A DNA stretch of 44,161 bases from ZC4RG25 sp041687075 (GCA_041687075.1 JAWLCO010000020.1:1-44161), one strand, 5' to 3'; counted from the first letter of the stretch, positions 16,415-25,330 are shown. Program-made: numbers and translations. The notes: generated by a model not told the origin, from the sequence alone.

Positions 16415-17532
16415 GTAGTGGTCCGTTGCGGATCGTCGTTCTGGGTTTGAGCCTGTCATCGAGCTGGGGCAACGGGCACGCCACCACCTACAGGGGACTA
16501 CTGAAGGCCCTTGCCGCGCGCGGCCACGAAATTCTGTTTCTGGAACGAGATGTTCCCTGGTACGCGAGCACCCGTGACCTGACCTCCCCGGACTATTGCC
16601 GTCTCGGCTTCTATTCGAGCCTGATGGATCTGGAGCGCCGCACGGGTGAGATCGCCGCCGCCGATGTCGTGATCGTCGGATCCTACGTGCCGGACGGGAT
16701 CGCCATCGGCCGTTTCGTGCAAGCGACAGCGCGCGGCATCACCGCCTTCTACGATATCGATACGCCGGTGACGCTCGCCGCGCTCGAAAACGGTGATTGC
16801 TCGTATTTGTCGGATGCGGTCATTGGCGGCTACGACCTCTATCTTTCCTTTACGGGCGGCCCGGTTCTCACCCACATCGAGCGCCGCTATGGCGTGCCGG
16901 CAGCGCGCGCGCTCTACTGTTCCGTGGACACCGATGCTTACGCTCCGTCACCGAGCCCTTTGCGTTGGGATCTGAGCTTTCTCGGCACCTATAGTCCTGA
17001 CAGGCAGCCCACGCTTCACCGGCTACTTATCGAGCCGGCGCGGCGCGCACCGCATCTGCGGTTTGCAGTTGCAGGCGCACAGTACCCGAACGATATCGCC
17101 TGGCCAGAGAACGTCGAGCGTATCGATCATGTGCCGCCGCACGAGCACCCGGCCTTTTATGCCGCGAGCCGCTTTACGCTGAACGTCACGCGCGGCGAAA
17201 TGGTGCGTGCAGGTTATAGCCCGAGCGTACGGTTATTCGAAGCCGCCGCGACCGGAACAGCGATCATTTCGGATGCCTGGGCGGGTCTCGAGACGATTTT
17301 CCAGCCCGAGCGCGAAATCATCATTGCAACGCGTCCTGAGGACGTGCTCGCAGCCTTGCTCAGCATACCGGGATCGCGCAGGCGTCGTCTCGCCCAGGCC
17401 GCACGGCGGCGCGTTCTCAGCAGTCACAGTGCGGAGCGCCGCGCGATAGAGCTCGAAATCCATTTGAGGGACGTCGCACGGAGCCGTATGCGTGCCGCGC
17501 CTCGCGAGCTTGCCCGATCCAGCGCGCGTTGA
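16411..17532 (+). CDS. CgeB-like glycosyltransferase, third of three in tandem
   Basis: A 373-residue protein, clearly close to the gene before it. It has VVLGLSLSSSWGNGHATTYRGL near the N-terminus, FYDIDTPVTLAALENGDC in the middle and YSPSVRLFEAAATGTAIISD in the donor domain. GTG 16411 overlaps the previous stop by 4 bp. It is the last gene of the coupled right run; 114 bp separate it from the UDP-xylose synthase gene. No signal peptide or membrane segment is seen, so it acts in the cytosol. Donor and acceptor are unknown. Confidence 0.76.
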   Translation: MSSGPLRIVVLGLSLSSSWGNGHATTYRGLLKALAARGHEILFLERDVPWYASTRDLTSPDYCRLGFYSSLMDLERRTGEIAAADVVIVGSYVPDGIAIGRFVQATARGITAFYDIDTPVTLAALENGDCSYLSDAVIGGYDLYLSFTGGPVLTHIERRYGVPAARALYCSVDTDAYAPSPSPLRWDLSFLGTYSPDRQPTLHRLLIEPARRAPHLRFAVAGAQYPNDIAWPENVERIDHVPPHEHPAFYAASRFTLNVTRGEMVRAGYSPSVRLFEAAATGTAIISDAWAGLETIFQPEREIIIATRPEDVLAALLSIPGSRRRRLAQAARRRVLSSHSAERRAIELEIHLRDVARSRMRAAPRELARSSAR

Positions 17533-17646
17533 CTCTGCCTGAACGCGCGCGACATCGCTGCCCGAAACCGGATTCAGAGTTGCGCGTTGCAGATCAGGAC
17601 GCTGACGGGTCCCGCCTGTAATGTGAACGGACCGGAGTGAATTTCG

Positions 17647-18714
17647 ATGAGTAACGCAAAGGGCAAGCTCGTCCTCGTGGCGGGAGGGGCGGGTTTCCTC
17701 GGGTCGCATTTATGCGATGCTCTGGTGGCGGACGGCGCCCGCGTCATCTGTCTCGATAACCTGAAGACCGGAACGCTCGAAAATCTGCAGCATCTGAAGC
17801 GGGAGTCCCGCTTCTCGCTGATCGAGGCCGATATCTGCGAGGAGCTGCCGGCGACGCTTGTTTCCCGGCGGCGGCGAATTGATGCGATCTTCAATCTCGC
17901 CTGTTCTGCCTCGCCGCCCCATTACCAGGCCGATCCCGTCCATACGTTGATGACCAGTGTTCTGGGATCGCGAAACCTGCTCGAAATTGCAGCTCAGACG
18001 GATGCCCGTTTTCTGCTCGCCTCCACCAGCGAGGTATACGGCGATCCCGAAGTGCATCCGCAAACGGAACGTTACTGGGGCAACGTCAATCCGACTGGCC
18101 CACGCGCCTGCTACGATGAAGGCAAGCGGGCTGCCGAGGCTCTGACCTACGACTATGCCCGGGCGAAGCGCGCCTCCGTGCGCGTGGCGCGGATCTTCAA
18201 TACATATGGTCCGCGGATGCGCGACGACGACGGACGCGTTGTTTCGAATATCATCTGCCAGGCCCTCTCGGGGCGCGAAGTCACCATCTACGGCGACGGC
18301 CAACAGACGCGCTCGTTCTGCTATGTGGCCGACCTGATGGACGGGCTTCAGCGCCTGATGTGGCTCCCCGGTCCCGTGCTGGGGCCGGTCAATCTCGGCA
18401 ACCCTGCCGAGGTGAGCGTCACCCAGCTGGCGCGGCGGGTGATCGCCATGACGGGCTCCACCTCCCGGATCACCACGCAGCCTCTGCCGATCGACGATCC
18501 GCGCCGGCGCAGGCCCGACATATCCCTCGCCCGCGCCCTGCTCGGGTGGTCGCCGCGCGTGAGCCTGGAGGAAGGGCTCGCCGAGACCATCGCCTGGTTC
18601 TCGCGCACCCACTCGACCACCCGCGAGCGCCCGACGCGACCGGTGAAGGCGAACGGCAGCGCGGGCTCGTCTGACGTGCTGTTGCCATCCGCGGCCGCCC
18701 GCAGCCGCGCCTGA
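17647..18714 (+). CDS. uxs: UDP-glucuronate decarboxylase (UDP-xylose synthase)
   Basis: Predicted to oxidise and decarboxylate UDP-glucuronate to UDP-xylose. The protein has 355 residues with the Rossmann motif GGAGFLG at 13-19. The UXS signature runs from NLACSASPPHYQADP (83-97) through STSEVYGDPEVHPQ to YWGNVNPTGPRACYDEGK (143-160), with Tyr156 and Lys160 catalytic. RIFNTYGPRM and TRSFCYVADL follow. ATG 17647 has a GGAG box 10 nt upstream. It lacks a transmembrane anchor, as bacterial forms do. It may supply xylose to the upstream glycosyltransferases, which would fit the xylosidase-like glycosidase at 1838. Confidence 0.9.
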   Translation: MSNAKGKLVLVAGGAGFLGSHLCDALVADGARVICLDNLKTGTLENLQHLKRESRFSLIEADICEELPATLVSRRRRIDAIFNLACSASPPHYQADPVHTLMTSVLGSRNLLEIAAQTDARFLLASTSEVYGDPEVHPQTERYWGNVNPTGPRACYDEGKRAAEALTYDYARAKRASVRVARIFNTYGPRMRDDDGRVVSNIICQALSGREVTIYGDGQQTRSFCYVADLMDGLQRLMWLPGPVLGPVNLGNPAEVSVTQLARRVIAMTGSTSRITTQPLPIDDPRRRRPDISLARALLGWSPRVSLEEGLAETIAWFSRTHSTTRERPTRPVKANGSAGSSDVLLPSAAARSRA

Positions 18715-18801
18715 GCCCTCCCCTGCGGCGTGTGGCAGCGCGCCGGAACTGCGGTCGACGCGACCGGGTTTGCCCTTTCGCACATAACAGGAACAACGGG
18801 C

Positions 18802-19884
18802 ATGGTTGCGGACACCAGCGTGCGCGCGGCAGCACGCCGGCTCGGGCTCAAGTATCTCCCGCCAGAAACGGCGCCAATCAGGCGGCGCAAGCACGGCAAG
18901 GGGTTCTCCTACGTCGACCAGGATGGGAAGCTCATTCGGGACCCGAAGGTGCGTACGCGCATTCAGCGGCTGGTGATCCCGCCGGCATGGGAAGACGTGC
19001 GCATCGCCACCGAGCCCATGGCGCACATTCAAGCCGTCGGGCGGGACGAGGCCGGGCGTATCCAATACATCTATCACAAGCTCTGGGAACGGTTGCGCGA
19101 GGAGGCCAAAGCCAGGCGTCTGGCGGAGTTCGCCAAGGCGCTGCCAAGCATCCGCAGGGCGGTCAAACGTGATCTTTCGCAGCATGCGGGCTCGTTCGAG
19201 CTGGCCGTTTCGGCCTGTGTGGCCCTTATCGACGAGGCGGCCATACGAGTCGGGGAGCAGACCCATCTGAAACGCACCGGTGCGCGGGGCGCCGCTACGC
19301 TCCGCCAGCAGCACGTCCGGATCGAGGGTGATCGCATCCTGCTCTGCTTTCCCGGCAAGGGCGGCAAGGAGCAGCGCACGGAAGTCGCCGCGAAGCGGCT
19401 TGCCCAAGCACTCAGACGGCTGAAACGTCTCGGGGGACGGCGGATCTTCTGCTATCGGGCACCGGCAGGGCAGCTCACGTGCATCTCGGCGCGCGAAATC
19501 AACACCTATCTGTCCACGATCTCCGGGCGTCGCGTGAGTGCCAAGGATTTCCGCACCTTCCACGCGACGGCTTTAGCCGGGGACCGCCTGGCCGCCCTTT
19601 CCCCGGAATCGTCCGATCGCAAGCGCAACAGCCAGATCGTTTCCGTCGTGAAGGAAGTGGCGCAGATGCTCGGAAACACCGTCACCATTGCGCGTAAGAG
19701 CTACGTGCATGACGTCGTCCTCACCAGCTTCGTGAACGGCCAGCTCGAACGCCGCTGGCGGCGCGGCGGCCCGGTGCGCCGCGGGCTCGGCGCACACGAG
19801 TCGGCGCTGGCACGTTTTTTGGAACGGGCTTCGCCGCGAACGTTGAGACGGAGTGCCGAGGCTGTGAAAGCGAAAACGACGTGA
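18802..19884 (+). CDS. DNA topoisomerase IB
   Basis: Relaxes supercoils through a 3'-phosphotyrosyl intermediate. The bacterial poxvirus-like form has about 350 residues; this one has 360. Visible catalytic elements are AAIRVGEQTH (Arg149), FPGKGGKEQ (Lys187 or 189), KDFRTFHAT (Arg251) and the nucleophile motif ARKSYVHD (Tyr301). ATG 18802 gives a start typical for the family; an upstream in-frame start at 18730 adds 24 unlike residues. The C-terminus is basic. It is not part of the sugar cluster; the gene begins 87 bp after uxs. A perfect inverted repeat follows its stop immediately. Confidence 0.9.
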   Translation: MVADTSVRAAARRLGLKYLPPETAPIRRRKHGKGFSYVDQDGKLIRDPKVRTRIQRLVIPPAWEDVRIATEPMAHIQAVGRDEAGRIQYIYHKLWERLREEAKARRLAEFAKALPSIRRAVKRDLSQHAGSFELAVSACVALIDEAAIRVGEQTHLKRTGARGAATLRQQHVRIEGDRILLCFPGKGGKEQRTEVAAKRLAQALRRLKRLGGRRIFCYRAPAGQLTCISAREINTYLSTISGRRVSAKDFRTFHATALAGDRLAALSPESSDRKRNSQIVSVVKEVAQMLGNTVTIARKSYVHDVVLTSFVNGQLERRWRRGGPVRRGLGAHESALARFLERASPRTLRRSAEAVKAKTT

Positions 19885-19925
19885 ATCGTGAACTGACGTC
19901 ATGATGAAGTCGTGAGGTTCACGAT
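19885..19925. promoter_or_regulatory. Inverted repeat enclosing a TGACGTCA palindrome after the topoisomerase gene
   Basis: ATCGTGAAC (19885-19893) and GTTCACGAT (19917-19925) form a perfect 9-bp inverted repeat. The 23-nt spacer begins with the 8-bp palindrome TGACGTCA (19894-19901). There is no T-run after it, so it is not a classical terminator. It could be an operator for the dehydrogenase gene downstream, or a transcript-end hairpin. Confidence 0.4.
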
Positions 19926-20066
19926 CGGGCGGCCTTCCCGGAGCAATTGGCGCGGCGCTCCAACTCCGCTAAACGGAAGCCGAGGGGGCTTTCCGCCAGG
20001 ACTGCCCCGAGGCATGATCGGGCCGACGCAGGATTTCGGCCCGGCAGAACAGCGGAGCAGGTCGAA

Positions 20067-21149
20067 ATGGCGAATCAGCCCAACACCAACAAGATGAAGG
20101 TTGCCGTCATCCCGGGTGACGGCATCGGCAACGAGGTCGTGCCGGAAGGGCTGAGGGTGCTCGAGGCTGCGGGCGCGCGGTTCGGTCTCGAGTATCAGTG
20201 GGACCACTTCGACTGGAACTGCGAGCGTTTCCACAAGACGGGCTCCATGATGCCCGCGGATGGCTTGGATCAGCTCCGGCCCTATGACGCCATTTTCCTG
20301 GGCGCCGTCGGCTATCCCGGCGTGCCCGATCACGTTTCGCTCTGGGGGCTGCTCATCCCGATCCGCCGCACGTTCCAGCAGTACATCAACCTGCGTCCCG
20401 TGCGCATGTTCGAGGGGCTGAAGTCACCGCTTGCCGATCGCCAGCCGGGCGATATCGACTACTGGATCGTCCGAGAGAACAACGAGGGCGAATACTCCTC
20501 CATCGGCGGGCGCCTGTACGAGGGCACGGAGCTGGAGGCAGCATTCCAGCAGGCCGTGTTCACCAGAAAGGGCTGCGAGCGCGTGATGCGCTACGCCTTC
20601 GACCTCGCCATGACGCGCAAGCGCCGCGAGGTGACCTCGGCCACCAAGTCGAACGGCATCTCGATCTCGATGCCCTACTGGGACGAGAAATTCGCTGCCG
20701 TGTCGAAGGAATACCCGGACGTCAAGACACAGCAGTTCCACATCGACATTCTGACGGCCCACCTCGTGCGCAACCCGGATTGGTTTGACGTCATCGTCGG
20801 CTCCAACCTGTTCGGGGACATCCTGTCGGATCTCGGACCGGCGACGACCGGCACCATCGCCATCGCTCCGGGAGCGAACATCAACCCCGAGCGGGAGTAT
20901 CCCTCGATGTTCGAGCCGGTCCACGGCTCGGCCCCCGACATTGCGGGCAAGGGAATAGCCAACCCCATTGGTCAGATCTGGTCCGGCGCCATGATGCTCG
21001 ACCACCTGGGGCACAAGGAAGCCGGCGAGGCCATCGTCAAGGCCATCGAGGAGGTCATCCGCGCCCGCGAGTCGCTGACCCCTGATATGGGCGGCAAGGC
21101 CACGACGCAGGAACTTGGCAAGGCAATTGCGGATATTGTCCGCGGCTGA
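20067..21149 (+). CDS. Tartrate/D-malate dehydrogenase (isocitrate/isopropylmalate dehydrogenase family)
   Basis: An NAD- and divalent-metal-dependent beta-decarboxylating dehydrogenase of 360 residues, the usual length. It begins KVAVIPGDGIGNEVVPEG. VRENNEGEYSSIGGRLYEGT is typical of tartrate dehydrogenase/D-malate dehydrogenase rather than LeuB. Metal and substrate residues lie in VGSNLFGDILSDLGPATTG, and MFEPVHGSAPDIAGKGIANP binds the nucleotide. ATG 20067 has GGAG about 12 nt upstream; the in-frame ATG 20094 is a weaker choice. It likely oxidises tartrate or D-malate for carbon use, which would suit the nearby 2-oxoacid-type TRAP transporter. A perfect hairpin lies 22 bp after its stop. 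Confidence 0.86.
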   Translation: MANQPNTNKMKVAVIPGDGIGNEVVPEGLRVLEAAGARFGLEYQWDHFDWNCERFHKTGSMMPADGLDQLRPYDAIFLGAVGYPGVPDHVSLWGLLIPIRRTFQQYINLRPVRMFEGLKSPLADRQPGDIDYWIVRENNEGEYSSIGGRLYEGTELEAAFQQAVFTRKGCERVMRYAFDLAMTRKRREVTSATKSNGISISMPYWDEKFAAVSKEYPDVKTQQFHIDILTAHLVRNPDWFDVIVGSNLFGDILSDLGPATTGTIAIAPGANINPEREYPSMFEPVHGSAPDIAGKGIANPIGQIWSGAMMLDHLGHKEAGEAIVKAIEEVIRARESLTPDMGGKATTQELGKAIADIVRG

Positions 21150-21171
21150 CGCTGGTCTCACCGGCTCCCCG

Positions 21172-21199
21172 GCCGGCGAGATAACCTCACCTCGCCGGC
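21172..21199. terminator. Hairpin after the tartrate-type dehydrogenase gene
   Basis: GCCGGCGAG (21172-21180) and CTCGCCGGC (21191-21199) form a perfect 9-bp stem with a 10-nt loop. It starts 22 bp after the stop codon. A weak T-rich stretch appears only about 10 nt later, so termination is likely but not certain. Confidence 0.5.
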
Positions 21200-21275
21200 G
21201 CTACCCGGTTTGCATCTTTCTGCGTTATAGTCAGACACCTTGAGCGGGGCGGGCGAGGAAACGACTGGAGCCGAC

Positions 21276-23006
21276 ATGCTGAAAGCAGCCGCCGTCCGGA
21301 CTGCCATCGTGCTTCTCGCTGCGGGCCTGGCCCCGAGCCAGCCCGCTCTGGCGGTCGGTGAGGTCGCGGCGGTGAAGGCTCAGGAGGCCGCGTCGGCCCT
21401 GCTCCGCGGAAACCTGGAGCAGGCCGTTGCTGCCTACAGCGAGGCCCTGCAGGACGACTCGCTCGCCAACGACCGCCGCGCTGCCATCCTCAACGACCGC
21501 GGCGTCGCCAGCAGCCGCCTCGGCAAGCACAAGGCGGCGATCGATGACTTCAACCGCGCCGTCCAGCTCTTTCCGGAATACGCGCCAGTCTACAACAACC
21601 GCGGCAACACCCTCCTGAACCTCGGGCTCGTGGAAGAGGCCATCAAGGACTTCAACCGCGCGATCGCTCTCGCCCCCGGTTACGCGGCGGCCTACAACAA
21701 CCGCGCCAGCGCCATGCTGAAGCTGGGGCGTGGCGCCGATGCCGTTCAGGACTTCACGCAGGCGGTGCGGCTGATGCCGCAGAGCTCAGCCTCCCTGACC
21801 GGGCGCGGACAGGCCTATCTCCATGAGGGCAGGCCCTATTCGGCCATGCGCGAGTTCAGCCGGGCCATTACGGCCGACGGCCGGTCAGCGGCGGCCTATC
21901 GCGCCCGCGCCCACGCCGAGATGCAGGTCGGGCAATACGAGGAAGCCATCGAGGATCTCAGCCGCGCCATTGCGTTCGAGCCGGACAACGCCGAGTTGCA
22001 TATCGAGCGCGGTTTTGCATATCGGCTCGCCGACAATGCGGCTTCCGCCCTGCGGGACTTCTCGCGCGCCCTCGAGATCGACCCGAGCAACCCACGGGCC
22101 ATGGCCGGCCGCGGCCTCGCTCTGACCAAGCTCGCCACCTTCGAGGAAGCCGAAGCGGAGCTTGCCCGCGCGCTCGAGATCGATCCGCGCTCCGCCGAGG
22201 CATTCGCCTACCGCGCCTGGCTTTACAAGCAGACCGGCCAGCCGGAGCTCGGGCTCAGGGAAGTCGAGAAGGCCCTGCAGATCGACGTCACCAATGCGGA
22301 CGTGCACTGGGCGAAAGGTGAGGTCGAGCAGGCCCTCGGGCACACCGATGTCGCGATCGCGAGCCTGCGGAAGGCACTCTCCATCAACCCCTTCCATCGC
22401 GACGCCAGTATGGCGCTGCAACAGATGGGCGTGGAGCCTGACGCCGCAGAAGAGGTGCCGGTCGCGGCCATCGACGGGTGGCTGGTCGTTTCCCAGAACG
22501 GCCGCTTCACGGCTCACCTCAAGGGCCGATCGAATCTGAAGGTGCCGCTCGAGACAGTAGGCAGCGGCGAGCCGCGCCTGCTCGATTGGGAGCTGAAGGA
22601 CGGTGTTCTCAAGGGCATCGGCCTGCTGCGTTATTTCTCCGGCGCCATCGAAGGGCCGAACGGACCCGAGCCCGTCGAGCAGGTCGCCATCGTCGATGTT
22701 TCGGCGAGCCGTGTTCTCAGCCTGCAGCTCCATCGGCAAGGCGATAGAGAATCGACCTGGACCTGGAACGAAGGCACGGTGACCATCGAAAGTATCGACG
22801 GCGTCACCGATGTCCTGGTTCTGCGCGACAGCAGTCCGCGCGAGGTGGCCGAACGCCGCCCTGTCTCTCAGGAGCAGGGGCGTTGGGGCGGGCCGGCCTG
22901 GGCACCCTGGAATCAGGATGCCGGTTACCGGCAGCGTCCGCGGCGCGAGCAGCCGAGGCGCAGCAGACAGCCCAAGAACATCTTCGACTTTTTGTTCGGC
23001 AACTGA
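21276..23006 (+). CDS. Exported tetratricopeptide-repeat protein
   Basis: A 576-residue protein. The N-terminus (basic start, then VRTAIVLLAAGLAPSQPALA) looks like a Sec signal peptide with cleavage after ALA. From about residue 35 to 390 it carries roughly nine to ten TPR units, with repeated patterns such as YNNRGNTLLNLGLVEEAIKDFNRAI and ALEIDP. The C-terminal 180 residues form a different, beta-rich region ending in a basic tail and IFDFLFGN. TPR proteins scaffold protein complexes; no enzyme motif is seen. ATG 21276 has a GGAG box 6 nt upstream; TTG 21240 is an alternative. Its partner is unknown and the neighbouring genes do not suggest one. Confidence 0.8.
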   Translation: MLKAAAVRTAIVLLAAGLAPSQPALAVGEVAAVKAQEAASALLRGNLEQAVAAYSEALQDDSLANDRRAAILNDRGVASSRLGKHKAAIDDFNRAVQLFPEYAPVYNNRGNTLLNLGLVEEAIKDFNRAIALAPGYAAAYNNRASAMLKLGRGADAVQDFTQAVRLMPQSSASLTGRGQAYLHEGRPYSAMREFSRAITADGRSAAAYRARAHAEMQVGQYEEAIEDLSRAIAFEPDNAELHIERGFAYRLADNAASALRDFSRALEIDPSNPRAMAGRGLALTKLATFEEAEAELARALEIDPRSAEAFAYRAWLYKQTGQPELGLREVEKALQIDVTNADVHWAKGEVEQALGHTDVAIASLRKALSINPFHRDASMALQQMGVEPDAAEEVPVAAIDGWLVVSQNGRFTAHLKGRSNLKVPLETVGSGEPRLLDWELKDGVLKGIGLLRYFSGAIEGPNGPEPVEQVAIVDVSASRVLSLQLHRQGDRESTWTWNEGTVTIESIDGVTDVLVLRDSSPREVAERRPVSQEQGRWGGPAWAPWNQDAGYRQRPRREQPRRSRQPKNIFDFLFGN

Positions 23007-23196
23007 GCGCCTGGCATCGAGACCCGCCGCGTCTTCGGTTCCTGGAAGCCACCGAAAGATGCCGGGATCTCTCTCCCCCCATTGATATTGTGAAGACGGG
23101 ACCTGGAGGCCCAACGCCTCTTCGACGCTTGGCGGCCTGGGCAGTTGGCTGTTACAGTTCGCAAAAAACAACAACGCCCAGGGGAGTGAAACTTAC

Positions 23197-23736
23197 ATGC
23201 GCGCACTGGCAGGCTTCGTGCGCTTCGCAGAAGCCGTCAACGACGTGGTGGGCCGCTCCGTCGCCTACCTGACACTGGCCACGGTCCTTATCTGCGCCAC
23301 CGTCGTCGTCATCCGCTATGTATTCGAGACGGGCTTCATCTGGCTGCAGGAGCTGTTCATCTGGACGCATGCCACGGCGTTCATGCTCGGCGCGGCCTTT
23401 ACTCTGATGATCAACCGCCACGTCCGGGTCGACATCATCTACGCCGGCCGCTCGCAACGAACTCAGGCCTGGCTCGACCTTTTCTCAACGATCGTCTTCC
23501 TGTTCCCCTGGATGATCGTGCTCTGGTACTACGCCTGGCCCTACGTCGCCGCATCCTGGATGCTTCTGGAGGAGTCGCCCCAGGTGGGCGGGATGCCCGG
23601 GCTCTATCTGCTCAAGTCCGTCATTCTCGGCTTCTGCGTGCTCATGCTGCTGCAGGGGCTGGCGATCTGCGCCCGCAGCGCCATCGTGCTCGGTGGCCGG
23701 CCTGAACTGCTGCCGCCGCAGCGAACCGCCGACTAA
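23197..23736 (+). CDS. dctQ: TRAP transporter small membrane subunit (DctQ family)
   Basis: A 179-residue inner-membrane protein with four hydrophobic segments (about residues 20-42, 50-72, 92-115 and 135-160). The family motifs RYVFETGFIWLQELFIWTHATAFMLGAAF and NRHVRVDIIY are clear. With DctM it forms the membrane part of a binding-protein-dependent, ion-driven secondary transporter. An AGGGGAG box lies upstream of ATG 23197. dctM begins 50 bp downstream. The binding-protein gene is on the opposite strand at 25606, an arrangement where the three parts are adjacent but not one transcript. Confidence 0.9.
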   Translation: MRALAGFVRFAEAVNDVVGRSVAYLTLATVLICATVVVIRYVFETGFIWLQELFIWTHATAFMLGAAFTLMINRHVRVDIIYAGRSQRTQAWLDLFSTIVFLFPWMIVLWYYAWPYVAASWMLLEESPQVGGMPGLYLLKSVILGFCVLMLLQGLAICARSAIVLGGRPELLPPQRTAD

Positions 23737-23786
23737 CCCACCGCCAGCGTCTGGCCCGTCAACAGCAGCCCCGAGCCGATCCGCCC

Positions 23787-25316
23787 ATGCTCTCAGCTTT
23801 CAATGTTGGCGACATCCTGTCGATTTTCCTCTTCCTCTCGGTGCTGGGCACATTGCTCATCGGCTACCCGATTGCGCTCACGCTGGCTGGCACGTCGCTG
23901 ATCTTCGCAGTTCTCGGCCATCAGTTCGGCGCGTTCGACTACGCCATCCTCAACGGTCTGCCGCTGCGATACCTCGGCACCATGACCAACGACGTGCTGG
24001 TCGCGGTTCCGCTGTTCATCTTCATGGGGCTGATCCTGGAGAAGTCGGGGCTCGCTGAAGCGCTTCTCACGACGATGGGGCAGCTCTTCGGACCACTGCG
24101 CGGTGGTCTGGCTTTTTCCGTAGTCGTGGTCGGTGCACTGTTGGCGGCATCGACGGGTGTCGTCGGAGCGACCGTCATCACCATGGGCCTGATCAGCCTG
24201 CCAGCCATGCTGCGCGCGGGCTACTGCCCCAAAATAGCAACCGGCGTGATCGGGGCATCGTCGACGCTGGCGCAAATCATTCCACCGTCGACCGTCCTCA
24301 TCTTTGCGGGCGACCTGCTGGCCGGCGTCAACCAGACCGCGCAGCTCAAGCTGGGGAACTTCGCGCCGACCCCGATCTCCGTTGGTGACCTTTTCGCCGG
24401 GGCCCTCATCCCCGGCTTTATTCTTGTCGGCCTGTTCCTGCTCTGGGTGCTCTACAAGGCCATCTTCCAGCCCGAGACGGTTCCCGCACTCGTCATGACG
24501 CCGGAGGAGCGCAAGGGCCTGCCGGTCCGCGTCGTAGCCGTACTCATTCCGCCGCTGATCCTGATCGTGGCGGTTCTGGGAAGCATCCTGTTCGGCTTTG
24601 CCACTCCCACGGAATCGGCTTCGGTCGGCGCCGTGGGCGCCATGCTGCTGGCTGCCGTCAATCGAAAGCTGTCGTTCGCCACCGTCCGCTATGCCGCCCT
24701 CAACACGATGATCACGACGTCAATCATTTTCGTCATCGTGCTGGCGGCCTCGCTGTTCTCGCTCGTCTTCCGCGGGCTCGGCGGCGAGCACATGGTCGAG
24801 GAGGCGCTGCGGAATCTGCCCGGAGGGGCGTTCGGCGCCATGCTCGCCGTGATGGCGATCATGTTCATCCTCGGGTTCTTCCTCGACACGTTCGAGATCA
24901 TCCTCATCATGCTGCCGATCTGCGGGCCGCCGCTGATCCTGCTCGGCCTCGACCCGATCTGGATCGGCGTCATGATCGCCATGAACCTGCAGACGAGCTT
25001 CCTGACCCCGCCGTTCGGCTTCACGCTGTTCTACCTGCGGGGCATCGCGCCACCCGCCGTCGCCACCACGCAGATCTGGGCCGGCGCCATTCCGTTCGTG
25101 GTGATCCAGATCTTGGGGATTGGCCTGCTCTGGGCGTTCCCTGGGGCGGCGACCTGGTTGCCGCAGAAGCTGTTCGCTCCACCTCAGATTGAGCAGACTG
25201 CTCCCGCGAATACGAGCAGCGGCGGCATCGGAGAGTTCATTCAGGACGATGGCCTCCAGTTCAACGACGAAGGGATTCCCATGGATGACGACAATCCCTT
25301 CTCGACCAATCGCTGA
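23787..25316 (+). CDS. dctM: TRAP transporter large permease subunit (DctM family)
   Basis: A 509-residue inner-membrane protein with 12 or more hydrophobic segments. Family signatures include FIFMGLILEKSGLAEALLTTMGQLFGPLRGGLAFS, GVIGASSTLAQIIPPSTVLIF and LTPPFGFTLFYLRGIAPP. It carries out ion-coupled solute uptake together with DctQ and a periplasmic DctP. The length exceeds the usual 425-450 residues: a hydrophilic, acidic C-terminal tail (about residues 462-509) contains GEFIQDDGLQFNDEG and MDDDNPF. The next gene begins 14 bp after its stop. The convergent DctP resembles 2-oxoacid-binding TakP, so the substrate is probably a mono-carboxylate 2-oxoacid. Confidence 0.92.
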   Translation: MLSAFNVGDILSIFLFLSVLGTLLIGYPIALTLAGTSLIFAVLGHQFGAFDYAILNGLPLRYLGTMTNDVLVAVPLFIFMGLILEKSGLAEALLTTMGQLFGPLRGGLAFSVVVVGALLAASTGVVGATVITMGLISLPAMLRAGYCPKIATGVIGASSTLAQIIPPSTVLIFAGDLLAGVNQTAQLKLGNFAPTPISVGDLFAGALIPGFILVGLFLLWVLYKAIFQPETVPALVMTPEERKGLPVRVVAVLIPPLILIVAVLGSILFGFATPTESASVGAVGAMLLAAVNRKLSFATVRYAALNTMITTSIIFVIVLAASLFSLVFRGLGGEHMVEEALRNLPGGAFGAMLAVMAIMFILGFFLDTFEIILIMLPICGPPLILLGLDPIWIGVMIAMNLQTSFLTPPFGFTLFYLRGIAPPAVATTQIWAGAIPFVVIQILGIGLLWAFPGAATWLPQKLFAPPQIEQTAPANTSSGGIGEFIQDDGLQFNDEGIPMDDDNPFSTNR

Positions 25317-25330
25317 CCGGCAGGCGTACG

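Noticed and set aside
247..18714. Complete mycothiol pathway
   Set aside because: No MshC-type cysteine ligase or mycothiol-dependent enzyme is visible, and the rare-sugar enzymes do not belong to mycothiol synthesis. Only the enzyme logic is similar.
247..18714. Classical capsule or O-antigen locus
   Set aside because: No Wzx, Wzy, ABC exporter, chain-length regulator or initiating phosphoglycosyltransferase is encoded in the window.
17710..19563. Very long open frame on the minus strand across uxs and the topoisomerase gene
   Set aside because: It is antisense to two genes with clear catalytic motifs, and its translation shows only composition expected of a shadow frame in G+C-rich DNA.
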